64,000 nt of DNA from Polynucleobacter arcticus (GTDB lineage: Bacteria; Pseudomonadota; Gammaproteobacteria; Burkholderiales; Burkholderiaceae), in assembly GCF_013307205.1 (NCBI RefSeq), contig NZ_CP028940.1:1099702-1163701 (forward strand), read 5' to 3'. Position 1 is the first letter of the stretch. Every line of letters starts with the position of its first letter. The notes below the pieces were generated by a model. That model searched no databases. It had not been told where the DNA came from and was given only the letters and a program-made list of their open reading frames with translations. The position numbers and the translations under genes were made by a program. Below, in pieces: positions 50,808 through 58,550 of this stretch.

Positions 50808-51962
50808 GTGAACAACGTATTCTCAAGCGGTAAGTACGCCATCGTTGGCGCCGGCCTCATGGGCCGGCTGCTGGCGGTCGCACTTGCTAAGCGCGGTGCT
50901 CAGGTAGAGTTGTTTGAGAAAGGTAGCTCTGATGCTTCGGGTTCTGCTGCCCGCATTGCTGCTGCGATGTTAGCCCCGCTCGCCGAATCAGCCATTACTG
51001 AAGATAACGTTGTGCGCATGGGTGTCCATAGCCTTCCGCGCTGGAAGCAGCTGATTAATGAGTTGGCTAAGCCAGTCTTCTTTCAGCAAGATGGCACCCT
51101 GATTTTGTGGCATCGGCAGGATGCGAGTGATGCGGAACGCTTTGCCTCTCACCTAGAGAGAAATTGCGATCGCAATACAGCCTTATCCAGACCATTACAT
51201 TTGGATAGTCAGTCTTTAGAGAAGATTCAGCCTGGTATTGCCGATCGATTTGCGCAGGGACTTTACCTTCCCAATGAGGGCCAGTTAGATAATCGTCAAT
51301 TATTGGAGGCCTTGTTAGTCGAATTAACACTGATGAAGGTTCCTTGCCATTGGCAACAATCTGCTAATCCAGAGCAACTTCGTAAAGATGCAAATGGCTT
51401 CAATTGGGTTATTGATTGTCGCGGGCTTGGCGCAAAGAACTCTTGGAAACATTCCGGCGATGCTTCCAAAGATTTGCGTGGCGTACGTGGTGAAGTGATT
51501 CGTCTGTATGCCCCAGAAGTAAAACTGTGTCGCCCCACTCGTTTGATTCATCCACGCTATCCAATTTATATTGCGCCTAAAGAAGACGATGTCTATGTTG
51601 TTGGCGCTACCGAGATTGAATCGGAAGATCTATCCCCAATGAGCGTGCGATCTGCCATGGAACTACTCAGCGCCACCTATACCGTCCATAGCGGATTTGC
51701 TGAAGCGCGTATTTTGGAAATGGCTACGCAATGTCGCCCTACGCTCAAAGATAACCTTCCCGAAATTGCCATCGATCGCAGCTCAAGTAGTGCTGACCTC
51801 ATGATGATTAATGGGCTGTATCGACATGGCTTCATGATCTCACCAGCTATTCTGGATTGCGCTCTTGAACTTCTCAGTGAAGGCACTAGCGCTACGGCGA
51901 TGAGCTTAGGTTTGCAGGTGACAGCCGCTAACACTCATCAGGAGATGAGCGCATGCGCGTAA
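50808..51962 (+). CDS. thiO: Glycine oxidase ThiO (FAD-dependent)
   Basis: A 384-residue DAO-family flavoenzyme that oxidises glycine to the iminoacetate (dehydroglycine) needed for the thiazole ring. The FAD-binding loop is IVGAGLMGRLLAVALAKRG near the N-terminus, and the C-terminal substrate/FAD region includes RPTLKDNLPEI and NGLYRHGFMISPAI. The start is GTG immediately after the thiC stop, and its end overlaps thiS by 10 bases, so both junctions suggest translational coupling. ThiO rather than ThiH implies aerobic thiazole synthesis. Confidence 0.9.
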   Translation: MNNVFSSGKYAIVGAGLMGRLLAVALAKRGAQVELFEKGSSDASGSAARIAAAMLAPLAESAITEDNVVRMGVHSLPRWKQLINELAKPVFFQQDGTLILWHRQDASDAERFASHLERNCDRNTALSRPLHLDSQSLEKIQPGIADRFAQGLYLPNEGQLDNRQLLEALLVELTLMKVPCHWQQSANPEQLRKDANGFNWVIDCRGLGAKNSWKHSGDASKDLRGVRGEVIRLYAPEVKLCRPTRLIHPRYPIYIAPKEDDVYVVGATEIESEDLSPMSVRSAMELLSATYTVHSGFAEARILEMATQCRPTLKDNLPEIAIDRSSSSADLMMINGLYRHGFMISPAILDCALELLSEGTSATAMSLGLQVTAANTHQEMSACA

Positions 51963-52150
51963 TCGTTAATCAGATTGCAAAAGAAGTTTCTGACGGTAGC
52001 ACTATTGATGATGTTCTCTTGCTCATCGATGCAAAGCCGCCTTTTGCTGTCGCAATTAATTATGAATTCGTCCCGAAGACTCGCCATGCCGAAGAAGTTT
52101 TGCGTGAGGGCGATGAGATGGAAGTGATTTCACCAGTCACTGGTGGCTGA
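51953..52150 (+). CDS. thiS: Sulfur carrier protein ThiS
   Basis: A 65-residue ubiquitin-like protein ending in the required Gly-Gly (SPVTGG), whose C-terminal thiocarboxylate donates sulfur to the thiazole. The beta-grasp pattern VIVNQIAKEVSDGSTIDDVL and FAVAINYEFVPKTRH is typical. It overlaps the end of thiO and is 32 bases before thiG. The adenylyltransferase ThiF/MoeB is not in this window. Confidence 0.94.
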   Translation: MRVIVNQIAKEVSDGSTIDDVLLLIDAKPPFAVAINYEFVPKTRHAEEVLREGDEMEVISPVTGG

Positions 52151-52182
52151 TTTACAGAGATCTTTATAAGTAATTTATTAAC

Positions 52183-53001
52183 ATGACTGCTCCCTTAGCC
52201 ATCCCAACGAATACATCAGATCCCTTGGTACTGTATGGTGAAACTTTTGCTAGCCGTTTATTGCTAGGTACATCACGCTACCCTTCCCCACAAGTTCTGG
52301 AGAATGCCGTTAAGCAATCGAACCCCGGCATGATTACTGTGAGCTTGCGCAGACAAGGCACCTCAACCACTGAAGCCCATTCGGGATTTTGGGAGCTACT
52401 CAAGAAGATGGCTGTCCCTGTCTTGCCCAACACTGCTGGCTGTCATAGCCCCAAAGAAGTCATTACGACTGCACAAATGGCGCGTGAAGTATTTGAAACA
52501 CATTGGATTAAGTTAGAACTGATTGGTGATGACTACACCTTGCAGCCCGATACTCTGCGTTTAGTCTCTACAGCGGAAACATTAATCAAAGATGGATTCA
52601 AGGTCTTACCTTACTGCACCGAAGATCTGATTTTGTGTCAGCGTTTGGTCGATGTGGGATGCCAGGCAGTGATGCCGTGGGCTGCCCCCATTGGCACAGG
52701 TCAGGGCCCTTTAAATCCATATGCATTGAAACTGTTGCGTGATCGCCTAAAAGTTCCGTTATTAGTTGATGCTGGCTTAGGCCTACCATCTCATGCCTGC
52801 AGCGTGATGGAGTGGGGTTTTGATGGCGTACTGTTAAATACTGCGGTTGCGCTAGCTGATGATCCCGTTGCCATGGCCAATGCTTTTGCATTGTCAGTGA
52901 GTGCTGGTCGTACCGCTTATCTTTCAGGCGCTATGAAAGCCCAGCAATCTGCTCAAGCAAGTACTCCTTTGGTTGGTACGCCTTTCTGGCATCAAAGCTA
53001 A
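52183..53001 (+). CDS. thiG: Thiazole synthase ThiG
   Basis: A 272-residue TIM-barrel enzyme that builds thiazole phosphate from DXP, ThiS-thiocarboxylate and dehydroglycine. The Schiff-base lysine is Lys110 in [17 protein letters not shown]; phosphate-binding segments include [17 protein letters not shown] and GVLLNTAVA. The chain is complete and of normal length. Together with ThiO it indicates the glycine-based aerobic route. thiE starts 13 bases after its stop. Confidence 0.96.
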   Translation: MTAPLAIPTNTSDPLVLYGETFASRLLLGTSRYPSPQVLENAVKQSNPGMITVSLRRQGTSTTEAHSGFWELLKKMAVPVLPNTAGCHSPKEVITTAQMAREVFETHWIKLELIGDDYTLQPDTLRLVSTAETLIKDGFKVLPYCTEDLILCQRLVDVGCQAVMPWAAPIGTGQGPLNPYALKLLRDRLKVPLLVDAGLGLPSHACSVMEWGFDGVLLNTAVALADDPVAMANAFALSVSAGRTAYLSGAMKAQQSAQASTPLVGTPFWHQS

Positions 53002-53014
53002 TAAAGAAATATTC

Positions 53015-53941
53015 ATGAGCTTAGTGCGAGACCTTGCAGATCAAATTATTGCCGCCCACAGTGCGGATGATTTATGCCTGCCGATTCCAGCGTACAGTAT
53101 GTCATCGCCACCACCTAAAATTGATAATGAGCATGCAGCCGACCACTACGAACTTGCGGGAATGGTTGCCGCGATTACGATGGGCTTTATCGAGAACGAT
53201 GCCAAAGTATTAGGCAAAGCCTGGTCGCGGATGGTGCATCAAGATGGTGGCTTTAATCCCTTTAAATGGCCCTCAAGGCCTGAGCATTTCGATCTCCTGC
53301 CGTGGACTCGGAATATGAATCCCAATGCCTTCGCGGAATGTCCAAAGCGTTTAGGTTTGTATGCCGTGATGCCCGATGCCGATTGGGTTAAACGCATGGT
53401 TGAGGCTGAAGTACCGACAGTGCAATTGCGATTAAAGTCTTCAGATCGACAACTGATACGCCAGCAGATTTCAGAATCAGTGAATGCGGTTAAAGGCAGC
53501 AAGACCCTTCTGTTTATTAATGATTTTTGGCAGGAAGCCATTGAAGCTGAAGCTTACGGCATTCACCTAGGACAGGAAGATTTAGAGACGGCAGATTTGG
53601 ATGCCATTCGATCTGCAGGTCTACGTCTAGGTTTGAGTACCCATGGCTATGCGGAGATGGTGCTTGCAGATCGTTTTTGCCCTAGCTACATCGCTATGGG
53701 CGCGGTTTTTCCAACCAATCTCAAAAAGATGGCTACTGCCCCACAGGGCTTAGGGCGCCTCTATCAATATGCCAAACTGATGGGTCACTATCCTTTAGTT
53801 GCTATTGGCGGCATCGACGAAAGCAGCATTCATGCGGTGGCACAAAGTGGCGTTGGCTCAGTGGCGGTGGTGAGAGCTATTAATGGGGCAAGCGATCCGA
53901 AGGCGGCAGTGAAGCATCTTCAAGAATTGATGAAAACTTAA
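53015..53941 (+). CDS. thiE: Thiamine phosphate synthase ThiE with N-terminal extension
   Basis: Couples HMP-PP and thiazole phosphate into thiamine phosphate. The TIM-barrel ThiE domain occupies about residues 112-308 (RLGLYAVMPDADW; HLGQEDLETADLD; STHGYAEMVLADR; AIGGIDESSIH). Before it is an extension of about 110 residues (to ECPKRLG) with no motif I recognise; classical ThiE is about 210 residues. The extension contains LAGMVAAITMGFIEND and a Trp/Pro-rich stretch FNPFKWPSRPEHFDLLPW. The ATG at 53015 is used; the frame upstream runs into thiG. The stop overlaps that of convergent thiD. Confidence 0.9.
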   Translation: MSLVRDLADQIIAAHSADDLCLPIPAYSMSSPPPKIDNEHAADHYELAGMVAAITMGFIENDAKVLGKAWSRMVHQDGGFNPFKWPSRPEHFDLLPWTRNMNPNAFAECPKRLGLYAVMPDADWVKRMVEAEVPTVQLRLKSSDRQLIRQQISESVNAVKGSKTLLFINDFWQEAIEAEAYGIHLGQEDLETADLDAIRSAGLRLGLSTHGYAEMVLADRFCPSYIAMGAVFPTNLKKMATAPQGLGRLYQYAKLMGHYPLVAIGGIDESSIHAVAQSGVGSVAVVRAINGASDPKAAVKHLQELMKT

Positions 53942-54822
53942 TATTGACTTTCCTCGCCCGGCAATGCTGTTGGGTAAAAATCATGCATGTGCCACAAAGG
54001 TCCTGGACCTTGTCCGATATTCAAGAAACGTCCCGCTTCTAAGCCAGCCTCTACATAAGAAATACCTTTAGCAACAGCATGCGCAAGATCATGACCATCA
54101 GCTAAATAAGTCGCAATGGCTGAGGCTAATGAACATCCTGTGCCATGGGTATTGGAGGTATTTACGCGATAGTGCTTGAACTCTTTTGATTGAACTACTT
54201 CCAATCCATCTTCAATGGTTTTCCACATCAGGAAATCCGTGAGTTGGGTATGAGTAGCATCTAAATGACCACCCTTAATTAAGACAGCTTGCGGGCCCAT
54301 ATCGAGCAACTCTTGAGCGGCTAGCTTGAAATCTTCTGGCCCAGTAATTTCACGGCCCAACAGCAAGGAGGTCTCCTCTAAATTGGGGGTAACGAGAGTT
54401 GCCATCGGAAATAAATCCGCAATCATGGCTTGAGCAGTGTCATCCCCGCCAAGACTGGCACCCGAAGTTGCTCTTAATACGGGGTCCAAGATGATTCGCT
54501 TAGCTCCATGGCGTTTGAGGGCTTTTGCAACTATGCGGACAATTTCTGGGCTAGCCAACATGCCAATCTTGACGATATCCACACCAATGTCTAGAAACAC
54601 AGCATCGATCTGGGCCTCGACCACATCTAGGTCAATATCCTGAATACGACTGACCCCTAAGGTGTTCTGGGCCGTGATGGCCGTGATAACTGACATGCCA
54701 TATCCACCAAGGGCCGCGATGACTTTGAGGTCCGCCTGAATGCCAGCGCCACCCCCACTATCGGACCCGGCAATGGTCAATACTTTGGGGATCTGCACAG
54801 AACTGGGAGTAGATGATTTCAT
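53938..54822 (-). CDS. thiD: Hydroxymethylpyrimidine/phosphomethylpyrimidine kinase ThiD
   Basis: A 294-residue ribokinase-fold enzyme that phosphorylates HMP and HMP-P for ThiE. The N-terminal signature AGSDSGGGAGIQADLK is at residues 18-33, and the ATP/anion-hole segment NTHGTGCSLASAIATYLA is near the C-terminus. It is convergent with the thiamine operon and shares the bases TTAA at the two stop codons. It is not under the riboswitch, so its control differs from that of thiC-E. Its start is 21 bp from the divergent tRNA-Asn. Confidence 0.95.
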   Translation of the reverse strand: MKSSTPSSVQIPKVLTIAGSDSGGGAGIQADLKVIAALGGYGMSVITAITAQNTLGVSRIQDIDLDVVEAQIDAVFLDIGVDIVKIGMLASPEIVRIVAKALKRHGAKRIILDPVLRATSGASLGGDDTAQAMIADLFPMATLVTPNLEETSLLLGREITGPEDFKLAAQELLDMGPQAVLIKGGHLDATHTQLTDFLMWKTIEDGLEVVQSKEFKHYRVNTSNTHGTGCSLASAIATYLADGHDLAHAVAKGISYVEAGLEAGRFLNIGQGPGPLWHMHDFYPTALPGEESQY

Positions 54823-54824
54823 CT

Positions 54825-54833
54825 TGCTATAAT
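54825..54833 (+). promoter_or_regulatory. Extended -10 promoter for tRNA-Asn
   Basis: TGCTATAAT (TGn plus perfect TATAAT at 54828-54833) ends 10 bases before the tRNA. No clear -35 is seen within thiD, as is common for extended -10 promoters. Confidence 0.6.
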
Positions 54834-54843
54834 ATCGGCTTAT

Positions 54844-54918
54844 TCCTCGATAGCTCAGCGGTAGAGCAGCAGACTGTTAATCTGTTGGTCCGTGGTTCGA
54901 TCCCACGTCGAGGAGCCA
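54844..54918 (+). tRNA. tRNA-Asn (anticodon GUU)
   Basis: Acceptor TCCTCGA pairs with TCGAGGA; D arm GCTCAGCGGTAGAGC; anticodon loop CTGTTAA (GTT); T arm CGTGGTTCGATCCCACG; discriminator G and encoded CCA at 54916-54918. The tRNA itself is intact; only its terminator is split by the IS. Confidence 0.97.
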
Positions 54919-54926
54919 GATACAAG

Positions 54927-54939
54927 AAAACCACCTTTT
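54927..54939 (+). terminator. Left half of the tRNA-Asn terminator, split by the IS
   Basis: AAAACCACC (54927-54935) followed by TTTT. It pairs perfectly with GGTGGTTTT at 56380-56388 on the other side of the IS. Rejoined, it gives a 9-bp stem with a T loop and a T-rich tail. Confidence 0.75.
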
Positions 54940-54963
54940 TGAACTGACCCCCAAAAGTTGGAC
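54940..54963 (+). repeat. Left terminal inverted repeat (IRL)
   Basis: Begins TGAACTGACCCCC and ends GTTGGAC; differs from IRR at two central positions. Confidence 0.9.
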
Positions 54964-54983
54964 GTTATGTCCAACCAAGGGGG
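54948..54983 (+). terminator. Hairpin inside the IS left end: terminator-like and SD-masking
   Basis: CCCCC and GGGGG (outer) plus GTTGGAC and GTCCAAC (inner) form a two-part stem with loop GTTAT and a small internal loop, followed by TTTTGTTTT. The right arm contains AAGGGGG, the apparent Shine-Dalgarno of the transposase ATG at 54993. Confidence 0.65.
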
Positions 54984-54992
54984 TTTTGTTTT

Positions 54993-55505
54993 ATGAGCAA
55001 GTACAGCAAGCAGTTCAAGCTAAAGGTAGTTAAAGAGTTTCTAAAGTCAGGTGGTCTTAAGCGGGTAAGTCACTTATTTGAGATTAGTCACTCAGATGTC
55101 CGCAAATGGGCTTTAGCCTATCAAGCACGTGGCCATAGTGGTCTTAATCCTAGCTACCAACGCCACTCCCCGCAGTTCAAAGTACAGGTTCTAGAGTACA
55201 TGGCACAGTATCAGATATCAGCTAGGCCAGCTGCTGCCCACTTTGGGATTGGTAGTATGACCACCATTTTGCAATGGCAAAAACTCTACAATGAAGGCGG
55301 TATTACAGCCCTTGCCAATCGACAGAGAGGACAACCGCCGATGTCCCAATTTAATATCAAAGCATTACTCAAAAAGCCTATCTCGGAGCTCACGCCGGCA
55401 GAGTTGCGAAGACGTTTGGGGTATGCCGAAGCACAGGCTGCCTACCTAAAAAAGTTAGAAGCCTTAGCTCAGAGCAAAGCAGTAAAAGAGAACAAGCCCA
55501 AGTAA
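54993..55505 (+). CDS. IS3-family transposase OrfA (helix-turn-helix)
   Basis: A 170-residue DNA-binding subunit like InsJ of IS150. Two helix-turn-helix segments are seen: KQFKLKVVKEFLKSGGLKR to VSHLFEISHSDVRKWALAY (residues 6-43), then VLEYMAQYQISARPAAAHF to TILQWQKLYNEGG (about 67-102). The C-terminal region is a leucine-rich coiled segment (ELRRRLGYAEAQAAYLKKLEAL) that mediates oligomerisation in relatives. The slippery heptamer lies at the YLKKLE codons (55448-55454). The stop at 55503-55505 limits OrfA to a likely regulator when no frameshift occurs. Confidence 0.92.
   Translation: MSKYSKQFKLKVVKEFLKSGGLKRVSHLFEISHSDVRKWALAYQARGHSGLNPSYQRHSPQFKVQVLEYMAQYQISARPAAAHFGIGSMTTILQWQKLYNEGGITALANRQRGQPPMSQFNIKALLKKPISELTPAELRRRLGYAEAQAAYLKKLEALAQSKAVKENKPK
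55448..55454 (+). other. Programmed -1 frameshift site A_AAA_AAG
   Basis: The heptamer AAAAAAG is in the right phase (frame-0 codons AAA AAG). Slipping back by one base leads into an uninterrupted frame through to 56344, producing an OrfAB fusion of about 450 residues. IS150 uses the same heptamer. Confidence 0.8.
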
Positions 55506-55558
55506 TTACTGAGCTAAGGCCGCATTACCGTTTACCAGACTTACTACTCATCGCCAAG

Positions 55559-56344
55559 ATGGCTAAAAGCGTTTACTACTACTGGCGGGCAGCCAGTAGT
55601 AAAGCTGATCCTTATCAGGGGGCTAAAGAGCATATCACCCAGATCTTTAATGCCCATCGGGGTCGCTATGGCTATCGGCGGGTACATTTAGAGCTGCGTA
55701 ATCAACAGCAATACCTAAACCACAAGACCGTGCAAAAGCTGATGGGCCAACTAGGACTGAAGTCCCTTGTGAGGCCCAAGCGCTATCAGTCTTATAAGGG
55801 GTCTGTGGGTAAGGCAGCCCCTAACTTGTTAGAGCGCAACTTTATAGCTAAAGCACCCAATCAAAAGTGGGTGACTGATGTGACTGAGTTCAATATCAAG
55901 GGCGAGCGAGTTTATCTCTCACCCATCCTGGATCTATATAACCAAGAGATCATCTCCTATGAGATTGCTGATCGACCACAGATTAGCTCAGTAATGCAGA
56001 TGCTAAAGAGCGCCTTCAAACGACTCAAGAATGAAGACAGGCCAGTATTGCACTCAGACCAGGGCTGGCAATACCAAATGGGGCTGTATCAACAGGCCCT
56101 ACACCAGCAAGGCATTACTCAAAGCATGTCTAGAAAAGGTAACTGCTTAGATAACGCAGTGATGGAAAACTGGTTCGGGATTATGAAAACAGAGTTCTTC
56201 TATCGGAGAAGGTTTGAAAGTATCGAATCATTTAAAACAGAACTTAAAGAATATATCCATTACTACAACCATGATCGAATCAAACAAAAACTAAAGGGAT
56301 TAAGCCCGGTGAAATACCGAACTCAATCCCTCGTGCTAACCTAA
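55559..56344 (+). CDS. IS3-family transposase OrfB (DDE integrase domain)
   Basis: Catalytic part of the transposase; 261 residues from the ATG at 55559, although the functional product is probably the OrfAB fusion entered at 55454, where the frame is already open (reading QAQVITELRPHYRLPDLLLI before the ATG). The HTH_21-like segment HRGRYGYRRVHLEL precedes the rve core. DDE residues are Asp in WVTDVTEF, Asp in LHSDQGWQYQ and Glu in NAVMENWFGIMKTE, with the D35E spacing of the family. The C-terminal YYNHDRIKQKLKGLSPVKYR is typical. No internal stop or frameshift is seen. Confidence 0.93.
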   Translation: MAKSVYYYWRAASSKADPYQGAKEHITQIFNAHRGRYGYRRVHLELRNQQQYLNHKTVQKLMGQLGLKSLVRPKRYQSYKGSVGKAAPNLLERNFIAKAPNQKWVTDVTEFNIKGERVYLSPILDLYNQEIISYEIADRPQISSVMQMLKSAFKRLKNEDRPVLHSDQGWQYQMGLYQQALHQQGITQSMSRKGNCLDNAVMENWFGIMKTEFFYRRRFESIESFKTELKEYIHYYNHDRIKQKLKGLSPVKYRTQSLVLT

Positions 56345-56351
56345 CTAAACT

Positions 56352-56375
56352 GTCCAACTACTGGGGGTCAGTTCA
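56352..56375 (-). repeat. Right terminal inverted repeat (IRR)
   Basis: Read on the minus strand it begins TGAACTGACCCCC and ends GTTGGAC, matching IRL at 22 of 24 positions. Confidence 0.9.
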
Positions 56376-56395
56376 TTTTGGTGGTTTTTTCTTTT
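56376..56395 (+). terminator. Right half of the tRNA-Asn terminator, split by the IS
   Basis: TTTT, then GGTGGTTTT (56380-56388) and a T-rich tail TTCTTTT. It is the matching arm for 54927-54935. On the minus strand the same hairpin would have served the unrecognised gene ending at 56419. Confidence 0.75.
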
Positions 56396-56418
56396 GCGAC
56401 ACGGGTAAGCAAATGGGC

Positions 56419-57003
56419 TTAGATCAAACCCTTCTTTTTTAGATTAGCAAGGCGGTTATTAAGGGTTTTAATGGTGAGAAGATTGTGTTTATCACCCTCC
56501 GTCCAAGCGCTCCCTCTCCATTCAATACCTTCTGGTGTGACATTGACAAATGGCTCTCTACCCTCTTTTGCGTAAGCCTCTAGGATCGTAATCAATGCAG
56601 GGCGATCATCTGATCCACCCGCATCTTTTATTGCATCCAAAATTGGCTTGGTGATCGTATCGCCATAAGTCACCTTGGAGTCTGGGTGCTTTGCTGCTAC
56701 CGGCTCATCAAAGATGTACTCGTGAGGCCACTCAAAGACATTTCTGGCTGAATTTTTTACTGACTCGGGGCTCACTGAGCCGCTATCAGGATTTTTAGGA
56801 TCAATAGGAAGATTTAATTCCACAATCCAAGCCTCGAATTCTGCAATACGGGCGTAGCGTTTTTCTTCACTATCGCGCTTCTGCTCTTCCTGTGACAACA
56901 GCAAAGTAACCCATGCCCAGGCAATATCTTTGGGTAGTGCAAACTCCTGAGCCAAAATACCGCTGGCTTTTTTTAAGATTGGCTTGGATGTCAGTTTTGT
57001 CAT
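56419..57003 (-). CDS. Unrecognised protein, 194 residues
   Basis: I do not recognise this protein. From the ATG at 57003 it reads MTKLTSKPILKKASGILAQE and continues with a charged helical part (LLLSQEEQKRDSEEKRYARI), a Pro/Asp/Ser-rich linker (LPIDPKNPDSGSVSPES), a central segment with EWPHEYIFDEPVAAKHPDS, and a C-terminus GDKHNLLTIKTLNNRLANLK that could be a short basic helix. There is no signal peptide or membrane segment. The frame is open to 57204, but those 67 residues are Cys/His/Lys-rich and look non-coding. It lies between the IS and trhP, is transcribed toward the IS, and has lost the shared terminator hairpin to the insertion. It may be lineage-specific. Confidence 0.65.
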   Translation of the reverse strand: MTKLTSKPILKKASGILAQEFALPKDIAWAWVTLLLSQEEQKRDSEEKRYARIAEFEAWIVELNLPIDPKNPDSGSVSPESVKNSARNVFEWPHEYIFDEPVAAKHPDSKVTYGDTITKPILDAIKDAGGSDDRPALITILEAYAKEGREPFVNVTPEGIEWRGSAWTEGDKHNLLTIKTLNNRLANLKKKGLI

Positions 57004-57226
57004 TATTTGCTTTCTGCACTCACGAATAAGTGCCTTTAATTTGGGGTGGCAAGCTTCAGAGAAGTCTTTCAATTTATTAATGCAATGCTCGCCTAGACCC
57101 CGTAGGATACTCTTGATTGACCTGTAGTTTGCTTGTTGGATACTCAAAAACCTATGCCAAAGCAGCTTTGGGGCTTGGCAGTGGCAAATATTGAGCAAGA
57201 TCACCTGTATTCACTAAAATATCTAA
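57004..57226. other. Intergenic region between the unrecognised gene and trhP
   Basis: About 220 bases containing the divergent promoters of both genes. I see no repeat, RNA gene or tRNA fragment here, and no copy of the tRNA-Asn 3' end that would mark an integrated island. Confidence 0.5.
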
Positions 57227-58528
57227 ATGATTAAGATTCCAGAACTTCTAGCCCCTGCAGGTAGCCTATCCATGCTGCGTACCGCCTTTGACTTTGGTGC
57301 CGATGCCATTTATGCAGGACAGCCACGCTATTCCCTTCGAGTGCGCAATAACGACTTCGGCAAGATGGAGACCTTGAAGGAAGGTATCGATACTGCCCAT
57401 GCACTAGGCAAGAAGTTTTTCTTAGTTTCGAACCTCCTTCCCCATGGTGGCAAGACACGCACCTATATTAAGGATATGGATCCAGTGATTGCATTGAAAC
57501 CCGATGCGATCATCATGTCTGACCCAGGCCTCATCATGATGGCAAGAGAAGCTTGGCCAGATATGCCAATTCATTTGTCAGTGCAAGCTAATACCGTTAA
57601 TGGTGCATCCGCTAAATTTTGGCGCTCTGTTGGTATTAGTAGAGTCATTTTGTCGCGTGAATTGTCCTTTGATGAAATTGAAGAAGTTCGTCAAGACTGC
57701 CCTGAAATGGAATTAGAGGTATTTGTACACGGCGCTTTATGCATAGCCTACTCGGGTCGTTGCTTGCTCTCTGGCTATATGTCCCACCGGGACTCGAACC
57801 AAGGAGCCTGCACCAATGCCTGTCGTTGGGATTACAAAGTCAAACCCGGTCAACAAAATACCAGCGGTGATGTAGTTCTTCTTCAGGAAGCACGTCGCCC
57901 AGATGATTTGATGCCGATGGAAGAAGATGAGCATGGCACTTACATCATGAACTCAAAAGATTTGCGTGCGATTGAGCATATTGAGCGCTTGACCAAAATG
58001 GGTGTAGATTCATTCAAGATCGAGGGGCGCACAAAGTCACCCTATTACGTTTCTCGTACTTGCCAAGCTTATCGCACGGCAATTGACGATGCATTAGCTG
58101 GTCGTCCCATGAATATGTCCCTCATTGGTAATTTAGAAGGTCTTGCGAATCGAGGCTATACCGATGGCTTTTATGAGCGTCATCACGACAAAGAATATCA
58201 ACTCTATATGCGTGGCCACTCTTTATCCGGCAGAAGTCTGTACGTTGGGGAAACCTTAGAAATTGATGAGACGACAGGCCGCGTCAAGGTAGACGTAAAG
58301 AATCGCTTTTCAATTGGCGATAAGTTGGAAATCATTGAACCCGAAGGTAATCAGGATATGGTCTTAGATGCCATGTGGAATCTCGAAGGGGAATCCATCA
58401 CTATTGCCCCTGGATCAGGTCACTTTGTTTGGATTCAATTACCGCTTAAGAGTAAGCATGCATTTATTGCGCGCTATACCAATGAACCAGCTCCTGTTGA
58501 AGCGGCAAGCTCTTGCAGCAACTGCTAA
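57227..58528 (+). CDS. trhP: tRNA 5-hydroxyuridine modification protein TrhP (YegQ, U32 peptidase family)
   Basis: A 433-residue U32-family protein. In E. coli TrhP/YegQ supports prephenate-dependent hydroxylation of U34 in tRNAs on the way to cmo5U. The U32 signature is present: EVFVHGALCIAYSGRCLLSG (about residues 164-183), followed by NQGACTNACRW, giving four clustered cysteines that could bind an Fe-S cluster. The N-terminus IPELLAPAGSLSMLRTAFDF is typical. The C-terminus ends CSNC, adding two more cysteines. It is close in length to E. coli YegQ (453). The alternative is one of the ubiquinone U32 proteins (UbiU/UbiV), but those are shorter. Confidence 0.88.
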   Translation: MIKIPELLAPAGSLSMLRTAFDFGADAIYAGQPRYSLRVRNNDFGKMETLKEGIDTAHALGKKFFLVSNLLPHGGKTRTYIKDMDPVIALKPDAIIMSDPGLIMMAREAWPDMPIHLSVQANTVNGASAKFWRSVGISRVILSRELSFDEIEEVRQDCPEMELEVFVHGALCIAYSGRCLLSGYMSHRDSNQGACTNACRWDYKVKPGQQNTSGDVVLLQEARRPDDLMPMEEDEHGTYIMNSKDLRAIEHIERLTKMGVDSFKIEGRTKSPYYVSRTCQAYRTAIDDALAGRPMNMSLIGNLEGLANRGYTDGFYERHHDKEYQLYMRGHSLSGRSLYVGETLEIDETTGRVKVDVKNRFSIGDKLEIIEPEGNQDMVLDAMWNLEGESITIAPGSGHFVWIQLPLKSKHAFIARYTNEPAPVEAASSCSNC

Positions 58529-58550
58529 ATAAAAATAATAGAAGGCTTTC

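Larger units (their letters stand above)
54940..56375 (+). mobile_element. Complete IS3-family (IS150-group) insertion sequence
   Basis: A 1436-bp element with TG...CA ends, 24-bp terminal inverted repeats (22 of 24 identical), two overlapping-phase transposase frames joined by an A6G slippery site, and a full DDE catalytic set. The flanks are TTTT on both sides, giving a 3- or 4-base target duplication. All parts look intact, so it may be active. It cannot be named without a search of an IS database. Confidence 0.93.

Noticed and set aside
54844..57226. Genomic island integrated at tRNA-Asn
   Set aside because: No integrase and no repeat of the tRNA 3' end were found; the IS accounts for the interruption.
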